Positions 1 through 7,010 are shown, counted from the first letter of the stretch. The stretch is DNA of 8,902 nt from Planctomycetota bacterium (GCA_022566435.1 JADFIX010000095.1:1-8902), one strand, 5' to 3'. The notes: generated from the letters alone by a model not told the origin. Translations and numbers: made by a program.

Positions 1-1020
1 GGCAGCTGGGAATTTCCGATCCTGCTGATGACCTGTCTTCCAGCCCATTTCAAGGTCCTCAATATAGATCCCGGCCTCTCCGTCAAACGAAAGGATCTCG
101 CTGTACACAACGGATAGGCCAATACTTCGCGAAGTCTGTACCATGATCTTCGCCAAGATTTCATTCGCGTCGATGCAAATGACGTTTTCTGAAATGCCTT
201 GAACGACTCTACGATTGCGTTCGTGAAACACCTCGGCGACGATCGGGATTTCAAAGTCGTCGGGCAGGCATGCGACGACTGCAAGCATTGTCTTGATGAC
301 AATCGTGTCGCTGCCGGTCTTGATGTCGTCCGGGGCACTTGGATTGCAACTTGCCAAGGCAATCACGGACTTGGCAGTCTGTACGGATGCGATATCCAGA
401 TTGACCAGCGACGATTCACTACCCGAACGCGTGACGATACGCGTCGACTTTGTGTCCGGCAAGTGATTCTTCAAGTGGTCATCCATCTCCTCTTTGTCAC
501 TTTTGGAAAGGATCACGACACAGGCGTCATCTTCACTTTCGTTGGCGAGGACCAGTTCGCGGAGGATTTCCACAACTCGCTCATTCCAACCGAGGATCAA
601 CGTATGGTCTTCCTCAATGACTTTCGAATGTCCCTTCTTAAGCTCGCTAATCTTTTGATCCAACGCCGTCGTGATAAAAGCAATCAGTGCCGAAAAGATA
701 ACCACGCCGCCTATGCCCGCCAGAATCGCTGTCGCTTTGAACCACGGCTTGGAACCGATGTCGTACGCCATCGTGCCCGGATCACTGATGTGATTGAATG
801 TCTGATAGAATTGGTTCCATATGCCGCCCTGGTCATGGTCCTTGTTGCCGAACTCAGGCCCGCTTGAATCGATCGCATAAACGACCACACGAATCCCGCC
901 GATCACGACCAACAAGATCAAGAATGAAATCACAAGGCTTAAAAAAATCGAGCGGCCGCCTTTGGCCATGAAGTTGTCGAATTTGTAGCGGAGTACTTGT
1001 TTCAATGGGTACTTGGGCAT
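1..1020 (-). CDS. CASTOR/POLLUX-type ion channel with RCK/TrkA-N-like domain, C-terminus beyond window
   Basis: This frame is open for 340 codons from an ATG at 1020-1018 to the left edge with no stop, so the protein is truncated by the window. Residues 24-50 form a hydrophobic helix (core SLVISFLILLVVIGG). A pore-like loop follows with the motif SDPGTM at residues 79-84, and a second helix spans residues 93-119. From residue 137 a nucleotide-binding-like RCK/TrkA-N region begins with HTLILGWNERVVEIL, followed by VVILSKSDKEEMD and an acidic, regulatory-type segment. The layout and the LILGW and DKEEM motifs match plant CASTOR/POLLUX (DMI1) cation channels and their bacterial relatives, which sit in the membrane and are thought to be gated by ligands or Ca2+ on the cytoplasmic RCK domains. 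AAGGGG (plus-strand 1027-1032) lies 6 bases before the ATG and supports this start. The gene is divergent from the M24 peptidase. The family call is from remembered motifs; ion selectivity cannot be read. Confidence 0.85.
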   Translation of the reverse strand, partial: MPKYPLKQVLRYKFDNFMAKGGRSIFLSLVISFLILLVVIGGIRVVVYAIDSSGPEFGNKDHDQGGIWNQFYQTFNHISDPGTMAYDIGSKPWFKATAILAGIGGVVIFSALIAFITTALDQKISELKKGHSKVIEEDHTLILGWNERVVEILRELVLANESEDDACVVILSKSDKEEMDDHLKNHLPDTKSTRIVTRSGSESSLVNLDIASVQTAKSVIALASCNPSAPDDIKTGSDTIVIKTMLAVVACLPDDFEIPIVAEVFHERNRRVVQGISENVICIDANEILAKIMVQTSRSIGLSVVYSEILSFDGEAGIYIEDLEMGWKTGHQQDRKFPAA

Positions 1021-1255
1021 CGCAGACCCCTTTTCTTCGGGCTTCCGCTTGCATACGAAGTTCGCGGAAAAGACATTGGAATACAACCATTGCTGTGCCG
1101 AGAGTACCACTTGCACGTGTAGCAGTAAAGTAACGAAAGCAGCGAAACGGAAACCGCAACATGGACTTCACAAGTCCGTGTGCCCCTGCCATCATACTCG
1201 CGTGAAAGGGCAGATTCGGAATAATCCTTGGCCTGAAAACAACGGCACTTCGCTC
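1021..1255. promoter_or_regulatory. Divergent intergenic region with an inverted repeat
   Basis: These 235 bases separate two divergent genes and must hold both promoters. I see no convincing sigma-70 pair. The one clear structure is GGACTT-CAC-AAGTCC at 1163-1177. Its flanks pair further (CA/TG, with one G-T wobble), giving a 9-bp stem over a 3-base loop at 1160-1180. It could be an operator half-site pair or a hairpin in the leader of the M24 gene. Neither role is shown by the sequence. Confidence 0.35.
1027..1032 (-). promoter_or_regulatory. Ribosome binding site of the channel gene
   Basis: On the minus strand the sequence reads AAGGGG, 6 bases before the ATG at 1020-1018. It fixes the start of a coding region that is otherwise open to the window edge. 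Confidence 0.6.
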
Positions 1256-2443
1256 ATGTTTGATCTAACCGCAATTCAAACCGCGCTGCGTGAATTCCAA
1301 CTCGACGGTTGGCTTCTGTATGACTTCCGCGGCAACAACATTCTTGCCTCTCGAGTGCTCGACATACCCGAGAACCAGATTGGTTCACGGCGTTTTTTCT
1401 ATTTCATCCCCGTGGATGGTACTCCGCAAAAACTCGTTCACCGAATTGAATCCGCTGTGCTCGATCATCTGCCCGGCGAAAAGGAGATTTACCTTCGTTG
1501 GCAGGAACTCGAGGCAGGCGTGGCCAAGCTGGTCAACGGCACACAAACCGTTGCGATGGAGTACTCGCCTCGTAATGCAAATCCGTACATTTCGCGGGTG
1601 GATGCTGGCACACTCGAATTGGTGCGCGGCCAGGATGTGAGAGTCGTTTCGTCGGGAGATTTGGTTCAACTGTTTGAAGCAACGTGGACAGACCGTCAAT
1701 GGCAGTTGCACCAGGAAGCGGATCGAGGCACGCAAGCTGCTTTTGAACGCGCGTGGGGATTTATCGGCCAAACGATTCGTGATCGTGGATCCGTGGGAGA
1801 ATTGGAGATTCAACAAACGATCATGAGTCACTTTGCCGAACATGGGATGACGACCTACCACCCGCCGATCGTTGGTGTTGGGCCACACAGCGGAGACCCA
1901 CATTACATGCCCACGGAAGAAAGCAGCGCCGAGATTAGCGAGGGCGACTTTGTGTTGATCGACTTATGGGCAAAAATGGACCAGACGAACGCAGTCTACA
2001 GCGACCTGACAATAGTCGGTTTTGTTGGCGAGTCGGTGCCTGATGTTTACGAAGAGTTGTTTCAAATCACCGTCAATGCACGCGATGCGGCCATTGGTCT
2101 GGTGCGAAGTGCGTTTTCAGAGGGCCGTGTTTTGCAGGGTTGGGAAGTGGATCAAGCGGCGCGAGACGTGATCGAGGCGACTGGGTATGGACCCTACTTC
2201 GTCCATCGCACCGGACACAGCATCGGACAAGAAACTCACGCCAACGGCACCAACATGGACAATCTGGAAACTCGCGAAGAGCGCCGCGTCCTTTCGCGCA
2301 CGTGCTTTTCCATCGAACCAGGAATCTACTTGGCCGAATTTGGAGTTCGGACGGAAGTGAATGTCTATGTCGACGAGAACGGCCAAGTTCACGTGACCGG
2401 AGGTCTGCAGAATCGCGTGCTACCGATTCTTGCGGAGCATTAG
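1256..2443 (+). CDS. M24-family metallopeptidase (Xaa-Pro aminopeptidase/prolidase-like)
   Basis: This 395-residue protein has the two-part M24 layout: an N-terminal creatinase-like domain (about 1-145; GWLLYDFRGNN near residue 18) and a C-terminal pita-bread catalytic domain. All five expected metal ligands are visible: Asp236 in VLIDLW, Asp250 in VYSDLT, His321 in RTGHSIG, Glu354 in SIEPGIY and Glu367 in VRTEVNV. His211 and His216 in GPHSGDPHY fit the usual substrate-side histidines. Family members are cytoplasmic di-metal enzymes that remove N-terminal residues before proline or split Xaa-Pro dipeptides. Exact substrate is not readable. The frame is open upstream to 1013, but the first 81 codons are Cys/Lys/His-rich and unlike the family. 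The ATG at 1256 begins MFDLTAIQTALREF, the usual family start, although no strong Shine-Dalgarno precedes it. The stop lies 25 bases before the cysC start, so the two may be cotranscribed. Confidence 0.92.
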   Translation: MFDLTAIQTALREFQLDGWLLYDFRGNNILASRVLDIPENQIGSRRFFYFIPVDGTPQKLVHRIESAVLDHLPGEKEIYLRWQELEAGVAKLVNGTQTVAMEYSPRNANPYISRVDAGTLELVRGQDVRVVSSGDLVQLFEATWTDRQWQLHQEADRGTQAAFERAWGFIGQTIRDRGSVGELEIQQTIMSHFAEHGMTTYHPPIVGVGPHSGDPHYMPTEESSAEISEGDFVLIDLWAKMDQTNAVYSDLTIVGFVGESVPDVYEELFQITVNARDAAIGLVRSAFSEGRVLQGWEVDQAARDVIEATGYGPYFVHRTGHSIGQETHANGTNMDNLETREERRVLSRTCFSIEPGIYLAEFGVRTEVNVYVDENGQVHVTGGLQNRVLPILAEH

Positions 2444-2456
2444 TTTCAATGTAGTT

Positions 2457-2460
2457 GGGG
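2457..2460 (+). promoter_or_regulatory. Ribosome binding site favouring a GTG start for cysC
   Basis: GGGG at 2457-2460 lies 8 bases before the GTG at 2469. No comparable site precedes the TTG at 2430, which would also make the two genes overlap. The GTG gives an N-terminus ([10 protein letters not shown]) that lines up with E. coli CysC (DENVVWHSH). Confidence 0.45.
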
Positions 2461-2468
2461 TCGGATTC

Positions 2469-3041
2469 GTGGAAAATACTCACGTTGTTTGGCACGATCA
2501 TCGAGTCGTACGGCCGCGAGGTTGTGTGGTTTGGTTTACCGGGCTCAGCGGCAGCGGGAAAAGCACCATCGCCAATCTCGTGGACTTCAAGCTCAATGAG
2601 TTGGGGGCTCAGAGTTTTGTGCTCGACGGAGACAATCTTCGTCACGGCATATGTCGTGACCTCGGCTTCTCCTCCGCCGATCGGGCCGAAAACGTTCGGC
2701 GTGCGGGGGAAATCGCGCGTATAATGGCCGATGCGGGCCTCATTGTGCTCTGCGCATTCATATCGCCATTCCGCACTGAACGGCAGATGGTTCGCGATAT
2801 GTTCCAGCCCGGCGAGTTCATGGATGTCTTCATCAACACGCCACTCGCGGAATGTATACGGCGCGATCCCAAAGGGCTGTATGAGAAAGCTCGCGCGGGC
2901 CGCATCAGCGGCTTCACCGGCGTCGATTCCCCGTATGAACCTCCGGAAGCGCCAGATCTGGTGTTAAGTACGATGCGAGAGAGCGCGGAGGCGCTGGCGG
3001 ACCACGTTATCGCAGCGTTGCGCGAAGCCGGTCGAATTTGA
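2469..3041 (+). CDS. cysC: Adenylylsulfate (APS) kinase, stand-alone
   Basis: The enzyme phosphorylates APS with ATP to give PAPS, the sulfuryl donor for sulfotransferases and an intermediate of assimilatory sulfate reduction. With the GTG start it is 190 residues, close to the family norm of about 200. Visible motifs in order are the P-loop GLSGSGKST (25-33), DGDNLRHG (53-60), the ENVRR segment (74-78), ISPF with Ser99 equivalent to E. coli Ser109, [13 protein letters not shown] (132-144) and [14 protein letters not shown] (149-162). It is not fused to CysN or to an ATP sulfurylase, and none is visible nearby. One oddity is that about 8 residues present in E. coli CysC between the WHxH motif and the WFTG strand are missing; the core is intact. 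It lies 25 bases after the M24 gene and 118 bases before panD. A Stf0 sulfotransferase 3.2 kb downstream is a possible consumer of its product. Confidence 0.97.
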   Translation: MENTHVVWHDHRVVRPRGCVVWFTGLSGSGKSTIANLVDFKLNELGAQSFVLDGDNLRHGICRDLGFSSADRAENVRRAGEIARIMADAGLIVLCAFISPFRTERQMVRDMFQPGEFMDVFINTPLAECIRRDPKGLYEKARAGRISGFTGVDSPYEPPEAPDLVLSTMRESAEALADHVIAALREAGRI

Positions 3042-3159
3042 GGGTCAACCGGAAGCTTGGCGGAGATCTAGAGCGGAAACAATGCACTCCAGCACTCGAT
3101 CGTGTCGCTCAACTCCTGCTTGGGTACACGGCGCGCGATCCCATCATACGGTGACTAAC

Positions 3160-3585
3160 ATGTTGCGCGAGATGATGAAATCCAAGATCCACCGGGCGAC
3201 CGTGACACAAGCGGACCTGAACTACGTCGGATCGATCACCATCGATTCGGAACTCATGGCGGCAGCCGATTTGCTACCGAATGAGAAAGTCGATGTGCTC
3301 GACGTGAGCAACGGCGCGCGATTATCGACATATGCCATCCAGGGTCAGCACGGGTCCGGCGTCATCGGCATTAACGGCGCGGCGGCTCATCTGATCAGTC
3401 CGGGAGACATCGTCATTATTATCGCCTATGCGAGCGTGGATGAGGCCGAACTCCTGACATTCTCCCCGTCCGTCGTATTCGTCGACGGCCGTAATCAACA
3501 GGTTCTTCAAAGCAGCGATCCACTGGCGCTGCCGGACGTCGCTGACGATGTCGTCGCAATACCGCCGCTCGCAGTTCGGCGATGA
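3160..3585 (+). CDS. panD: Aspartate 1-decarboxylase proenzyme
   Basis: This cytoplasmic pyruvoyl enzyme converts L-aspartate to beta-alanine for pantothenate and CoA synthesis. The 141-residue product begins [20 protein letters not shown], a textbook PanD N-terminus with Lys9. The self-cleavage site YVGS places Gly24-Ser25 at the canonical positions, where Ser25 becomes the pyruvoyl group. Downstream are the conserved [19 protein letters not shown] and [11 protein letters not shown] segments. The C-terminus extends past the short E. coli type, more like longer actinobacterial forms. An ATG at 3082 in the same frame would add 26 non-conserved residues; I reject it because the Gly24-Ser25 numbering fits 3160 exactly, although no good Shine-Dalgarno precedes either. 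No panB or panC is visible. Beta-alanine could serve CoA, the 4'-phosphopantetheine arm of the downstream carrier protein, or be a building block; the last is inference. Confidence 0.97.
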   Translation: MLREMMKSKIHRATVTQADLNYVGSITIDSELMAAADLLPNEKVDVLDVSNGARLSTYAIQGQHGSGVIGINGAAAHLISPGDIVIIIAYASVDEAELLTFSPSVVFVDGRNQQVLQSSDPLALPDVADDVVAIPPLAVRR

Positions 3586-3881
3586 CGCCCACCGTCGCGG
3601 AAAGGCTAGTCATGCGTAATGGCATCCAATGGCGATCCTTCCTAGGTATCTACTTTGGACCGCGTTGACGAGAACGTCATGCCACCTCGTGCTAGCAGCT
3701 GGCTTGGTGCACCCTAGCGCATATTCCGGCCTCACGCACGCGATCGCAGAGGATGTCGAGCACGCAACGCTCGGCCTGCTGTTTCGAGGAGCAGCCCCAA
3801 GATGTTGGAGTTAGCAGACAACACGGGCACGTCATTTGGGGACAAATTAAAGTTTCGAGTATGATTTCGGGAGCAACTATA
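3586..3881. other. Intergenic region before the hydrolase, no gene seen
   Basis: These 296 bases separate panD from the hydrolase. The short open frames on either strand have no recognisable motif. I find no clear terminator hairpin with a T-run after panD and no convincing promoter pair, so whether the hydrolase belongs to the panD transcript is open. The only reliable site is the Shine-Dalgarno at 3868-3873. Confidence 0.5.
3868..3873 (+). promoter_or_regulatory. Ribosome binding site deciding the hydrolase start
   Basis: CGGGAG ends 8 bases before the ATG at 3882. It argues against the in-frame ATG at 3861 and the earlier one at 3753, and places the signal peptide at the very N-terminus. 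Confidence 0.6.
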
Positions 3882-4949
3882 ATGCCGACGTTGCGCCGTT
3901 GGGCGACCACAATCCTGGCGGTCGCCGCGGCAACGACATGCATGAGCGTGCGTGCCGAAGAGTTGCTGACCATCCAATCCCAAGGCAGTTTCACTGTCGG
4001 AGGTACGGTGATCACCATGCCAGGCAGCTTCGATCCGACCCAAGGATCGGCGGCAGGCCAAACGTTTCACGGTGATCATGCCTACGTCTTCTACCAGATC
4101 CCGGTGAAGGCCCACCCCCTGCCCATTGTGATGTGGCACGGCGCTGGTCAATTCTCGAAGTCGTGGGAGACGACGGCTGATGGCCGCGAGGGCCTGCAAG
4201 CACTGTTCCTACGCCGCAACTACAGCGTTTACCTCGTGGATCAGCCCCGCCGCGGCAATGCAGGTCGCAGCACCATTCCGACGACGATCACACCCACGCC
4301 CAACGAGCAGACGCTATTCAACATCTTTCGCATCGGTGAATGGCCAAGTTATTTTCCTGACGTGCGGTTCGCGCGAGATCCTAACACGCTTGACCAATTC
4401 TTTCGTTCGCTGACGCCCAACACGGGTCCTTTCGATGTGGAGGTGACCGCGACCGCAATCTCGGCGCTCTTCGACAAAATTGGGCCCGGGATCCTTGTCA
4501 CGCACTCGCAGAGCAGCGAACCGGGCTGGCGGACAGCGATCAAAAATTCGAACGTGCGCGCGATTGTCGCTTTCGAGCCAGGCGGCAGCTTCCCGTTTCC
4601 GGAGGGCGAACTGCCCCCAGTCATGCCGAGTTCAGACGGTCCGTTCGCGGCGACCCCGATCCCTATGGCAGAATTCGCTGAACTCACGAAGCGTCCGATT
4701 ATAATATACTACGGCGACAACATTCCCGAGACGCCTGTGGAAGCGCCTGGCAGGGACCGATGGCGAGTCCGACTCGCAATGGCGCGCCTGTGGCGCGATG
4801 CAATAAACCATCACGGCGGGGACGTCACTCTCGTACACCTTCCGGAGATTGGCATTAGGGGCAACACGCATTTTCCTTTCTCGGACACCAACAACAGTGA
4901 GATCGCTGGATTGATGGCGATATTCTTGCATCAGAAGAGATTGGATTGA
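3882..4949 (+). CDS. Exported alpha/beta hydrolase (esterase-like)
   Basis: This 355-residue protein starts with a clear Sec signal peptide: MPTLRRW, a hydrophobic core (ATTILAVAAATTCMSV) and a likely cut after VRA at residue 25. The mature part reads as an alpha/beta hydrolase. PIVMWHGAGQ (81-90) is the strand and oxyanion-type loop. VTHSQSS (206-212) is the nucleophile elbow with Ser209, a variant of GxSxG with T and S in place of both glycines. AFEPGG (230-235) offers Glu232 as the acid and GNTHFPF (327-333) offers His330. This Ser/Glu/His order resembles what I recall for the Alcaligenes esterase 713 group. It probably acts in the periplasm or outside the cell on an ester or lactone; substrate unknown. 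It lies alone between panD and the transposase relic. A role in processing the NRPS product is possible, but nothing in the sequence shows it. Confidence 0.85.
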   Translation: MPTLRRWATTILAVAAATTCMSVRAEELLTIQSQGSFTVGGTVITMPGSFDPTQGSAAGQTFHGDHAYVFYQIPVKAHPLPIVMWHGAGQFSKSWETTADGREGLQALFLRRNYSVYLVDQPRRGNAGRSTIPTTITPTPNEQTLFNIFRIGEWPSYFPDVRFARDPNTLDQFFRSLTPNTGPFDVEVTATAISALFDKIGPGILVTHSQSSEPGWRTAIKNSNVRAIVAFEPGGSFPFPEGELPPVMPSSDGPFAATPIPMAEFAELTKRPIIIYYGDNIPETPVEAPGRDRWRVRLAMARLWRDAINHHGGDVTLVHLPEIGIRGNTHFPFSDTNNSEIAGLMAIFLHQKRLD

Positions 4950-5189
4950 TTGTAGACGCATTGGGATTACGCGCCTCAATTTGATCTTCAGCCGCGTCTC
5001 GCGTTGTTACGTAGAATGATCGAGATCCTAAGACATGACAGATTACTGAAATTATTATCATTTTATTTACTGCGCTGAAATATTTTTGCTTATGTTTTCT
5101 CTAAATCAAACAGTAGCGCTGCTGCGATGAAGAATTTTGTTGGCACAACGCCGATTTATTGATAGTCTTGAGGTTATAATATCTAATTA
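4950..5189. other. Intergenic stretch with an AT-rich patch, no gene seen
   Basis: After the hydrolase stop the composition falls sharply. From about 5035 to 5190 the DNA is rich in A/T runs (for example around 5046-5070 and 5083-5107), unlike everything else in the window. I find no open frame with recognisable protein features and no convincing terminator. A TATAAT string occurs at 5175-5180, but without a -35 partner at proper spacing. The patch abuts the transposase relic, so it may be the flank of an old insertion. Confidence 0.5.
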
Positions 5190-5530
5190 TGGCTCGGACT
5201 CGGTTCAGCATCAGAAGTTTTGACGGTTTCGAGAGCGACGGCCGATGCGTAGTTGCAGACATTGCTGGTTGTCGACAGCAGGACGCCGGGGCATCCGAGG
5301 ACGTCGGTGAGCGTATGGATCTTGATGGTCTGGCCACCGGGCGACGGATCGATGGCCTACGCTTTCGCCCCCCTGCTGCTATAGGCAGGGCGGTCGGCCC
5401 GCACATAGGTGCCTTCTAGATGATGTAACGGGCGCGCCGAACGCCGGACCGCGACCATCGATCGAAGCGGTTCTAGACCGTGGCGCGCGAGTCGTAGGCG
5501 GGCCGGGCAATTGCCGCCAGCGGCAGCTCG
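5190..5530 (-). pseudogene. Decayed IS5-like transposase fragment
   Basis: Read on the minus strand, successive pieces in different frames resemble an IS5-family transposase. CRWRQLP (about 5528-5508) matches the usual CxWRDLP segment. YDSRATV-stop-NRFDRWSRSGV matches the typical TVYNRFxRW segment, with TAG in place of a Trp or Tyr codon. After a shift of frame come HHLEGTYVRADRPAYSSRGAKA, a stop, and SPGGQTIKIHTLTDVLGCPG, which match the conserved DxTxVRAH, GGRTTKIH and LTDxxGxP stretch. At least two internal stops and one or two frameshifts are present. The Asp of the first DDE position appears as Glu, and the part holding the later catalytic residues is absent. The fragment is therefore inactive and truncated at both ends. 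I could not find its terminal inverted repeats. Assignment to IS5 rather than a related IS4-type group is tentative. Confidence 0.65.
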
Positions 5531-5906
5531 AAATCAGGACGTGCAGACAGAACATGTCTATCATCGCCATTTCCAGGTCGCAAAACGGCGGCCTGGAGTC
5601 ATGAAACGACAGCTCCTGCGAGGGGTTGGTTCGGTGCACACCTTAGGTCTCGGATGCGCATGAGCAGATACGTTAGTCTGCTTCGATCAAGCGGCCACGA
5701 GCCTGTGCCTTGATCTCAGCTTGACAGAACTCGCCGGGTAGAGCCGAGCGGTTGGCTGCATCTGCCTATCGACACAGACTTTGGTTGAGAGTACCGTCAG
5801 CAGATCATTGCGGTGAATTCACCGTGGTCCTTTGTGCGACATCAAGCGCAGCGATCGTCCCCCCAAATCCCAAATCCGGGATCGTGACGTCGGAGGCTTG
5901 TCGATC
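5531..5906. other. Region between transposase relic and mbtH, presumed operon leader
   Basis: No gene is recognisable in these 376 bases. The left part may still be relic DNA, because the frame preceding the transposase fragment shows only weak resemblance to anything. The right part should hold the promoter of the mbtH group. TTGACA occurs at 5721-5726 but has no acceptable -10 at 16-18 bases, so I do not call a promoter. The Shine-Dalgarno of mbtH is at 5892-5896. Confidence 0.4.
5892..5896 (+). promoter_or_regulatory. Ribosome binding site of the mbtH-like gene
   Basis: GGAGG at 5892-5896 lies 10 bases before the ATG at 5907. This selects 5907 over the in-frame ATG at 5832, whose extra 25 residues are unlike MbtH proteins. 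Confidence 0.65.
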
Positions 5907-6152
5907 ATGTGGTCTTCAGAAGACAACAGCACTCAAGTGTTCGTCGTCGTCGTCAATGACGAGGAGCAGTACTCGATTTGGCCGAAGCGCAAGGTGATCC
6001 CCGGTGGCTGGCGCGAATGCGGCAAGGAGGGCCTGAAGGGCGAGTGTCTTCAGTATATCGATGAAGTGTGGACAGATATGCGACCACTCAGCTTGAGGAA
6101 GCAGATGGACGAAGACGCAATTGCCGAGAGGAAGAACGAGGTGCGTTGTTGA
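5907..6152 (+). CDS. MbtH-like protein (NRPS adenylation-domain partner)
   Basis: This small protein of 81 residues is the usual MbtH size plus a short charged tail. The family signature is complete: [10 protein letters not shown] (17-26), PGGW (32-35), a Leu at 48 and WTDMRP (55-60), including the conserved Trp25, Trp35 and Trp55. The N-terminal NPF seen in many members is absent; the protein begins [15 protein letters not shown]. MbtH proteins bind adenylation domains in the cytoplasm and are often needed for their folding or activity. The gene opens the mbtH-sulfotransferase-NRPS group on the same strand, so the adenylation domain starting at 7056 is the likely partner. The tail after residue 62 ([17 protein letters not shown]) is highly charged and unlike the core. 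Confidence 0.94.
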   Translation: MWSSEDNSTQVFVVVVNDEEQYSIWPKRKVIPGGWRECGKEGLKGECLQYIDEVWTDMRPLSLRKQMDEDAIAERKNEVRC

Positions 6153-6155
6153 AGC

Positions 6156-6197
6156 ACAACCGCGACGGCTTGGTCTAAACAGTGTCGCCGTCGTTGT
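6156..6197 (+). other. Hairpin between mbtH and the sulfotransferase gene
   Basis: CGACGGC at 6163-6169 pairs perfectly with GCCGTCG at 6187-6193 across a 17-base loop. ACAA at 6156-6159 can pair with TTGT at 6194-6197 past a 3-base bulge. No T-run follows, so it is not a standard intrinsic terminator. It could be an RNA-stabilising or partial-attenuation element, or chance in GC-rich DNA. Confidence 0.3.
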
Positions 6198-6281
6198 CCG
6201 GCCGAATTGGAGACGGGAGCGTGCCAGTGGCGCGCAGGTGCTTCAGACGGTCTCTCGTCACCAGAACAGAACGGTCGAGCT

Positions 6282-7010
6282 ATGCGCGGATACGTGGGTC
6301 CTCGATTCGATTTTTCCGAGCCGCGCGCGGTTGAGCGTGTTCTGATTATCGCCTCTTCGTATCGGTGCGGAAGCACCTATCTGAGCGCAGCGCTGTGGGC
6401 TGATGGACGTTTCGGTGCGCCATTTGAATATCTGAATTTTGAGAAGCATATGGACGTGATGATGGCGCGTCTCGGCGCTGAGGATATCGACGAATATTTG
6501 CGAAAAATCGTCAGGCTGCGCACTTCACCTAACGGGGTTTTCTCAGTCAAAGCACATTTTCATCATTTTAATGCGGCAGTACAGCGATCGTCGGCGTGGA
6601 ACAACTACCTTGAGGGCGCTGAATTCCTATACGTTGACCGTAAGGACAAGATTGCGCAGGCCGTGTCTATGGCCCGAGCTTTGCAAGATAACGCTTGGAC
6701 CTCTTTCGAGGGCGCGCGCCAAGTTCCTCTATTTTACAGCAAAGAGTTCATCGACGCTTGTCTCAAAGAGGTCATGGATCAGACTCAGGCGTGGTGGCGC
6801 TGGTTCGAGATGCGAGAAATCCAGCCCTACATCGCCGATTACGAGACGTTTCGTCAGGACATGCCGCATCAGGTGGCCGACATCGCCGACTGGTTCGGCG
6901 TCCCGAGCGACGAGCCGCATCCGGTGAAGCTGCCGATGACCGAGCAGCAAGCCGACCAGATCAACCGGCAGTGGATTGAGAGGTTCGTTGCGGAGAGCAA
7001 GGAATTCTAA
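6282..7010 (+). CDS. Stf0-family sulfotransferase
   Basis: This 242-residue protein is expected to transfer a sulfuryl group from PAPS to a hydroxyl or amine acceptor in the cytoplasm. LIIASSYRCGSTYLSAAL (21-38) is the 5'-phosphosulfate-binding loop (R28, S31, T32). EDIDEYL followed by RTSPNGVFSVKAHFHHF (80-96) matches the Stf0 TPNGVFGxK segment. FLYVDRKDKIAQAVSMARA (115-133) is the 3'-phosphate-binding region with the Stf0-typical DKxAQAVSxxRA. Length and motifs fit Stf0 enzymes such as mycobacterial trehalose 2-sulfotransferase and bacterial NodH-like proteins. The frame is open back to a TTG at 6207, but residues before MRGYVGPRFDFSEP are not family-like, so I chose the ATG at 6282; its ribosome site is weak (GAG 3 bases upstream). 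It lies between mbtH and the NRPS gene, 45 bases before the latter, which points to sulfation of the NRPS product or an acyl precursor. Acceptor unknown. Confidence 0.9.
   Translation: MRGYVGPRFDFSEPRAVERVLIIASSYRCGSTYLSAALWADGRFGAPFEYLNFEKHMDVMMARLGAEDIDEYLRKIVRLRTSPNGVFSVKAHFHHFNAAVQRSSAWNNYLEGAEFLYVDRKDKIAQAVSMARALQDNAWTSFEGARQVPLFYSKEFIDACLKEVMDQTQAWWRWFEMREIQPYIADYETFRQDMPHQVADIADWFGVPSDEPHPVKLPMTEQQADQINRQWIERFVAESKEF

Noticed and set aside
199..867. A 222-codon open frame on the plus strand
   Set aside because: It lies antisense to the channel gene, whose minus-strand frame shows clear transmembrane and RCK motifs. The plus-strand product has no recognisable feature.
1013..1255. N-terminal extension of the M24 peptidase by 81 codons
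   Set aside because: The extension is Cys/Lys/His-rich, overlaps the divergent promoter region and is unlike the family N-terminus, which begins at 1256.
3082..3159. Earlier start of panD
   Set aside because: It would add 26 non-conserved residues. The start at 3160 puts the self-cleavage pair exactly at Gly24-Ser25.
5142..5157. Sigma-54-like TGGCAC site
   Set aside because: The -24-like TGGCAC is present, but the required GC-containing -12 element (TTGC) at the right distance is not.
5175..5180. TATAAT as a -10 promoter element
   Set aside because: No -35-like hexamer sits 16-18 bases upstream (TTGGCA at 5140 is 29 bases away), and the surrounding AT-rich DNA makes the match likely by chance.
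5189..5419. A 76-codon plus-strand open frame
   Set aside because: It is antisense to the transposase relic, whose minus-strand pieces carry recognisable transposase text. The plus-strand product matches nothing I know.
5721..5726. TTGACA as a -35 element for the mbtH operon
   Set aside because: The DNA 16-18 bases downstream is GC-rich (around CCGAGC) and gives no acceptable -10.
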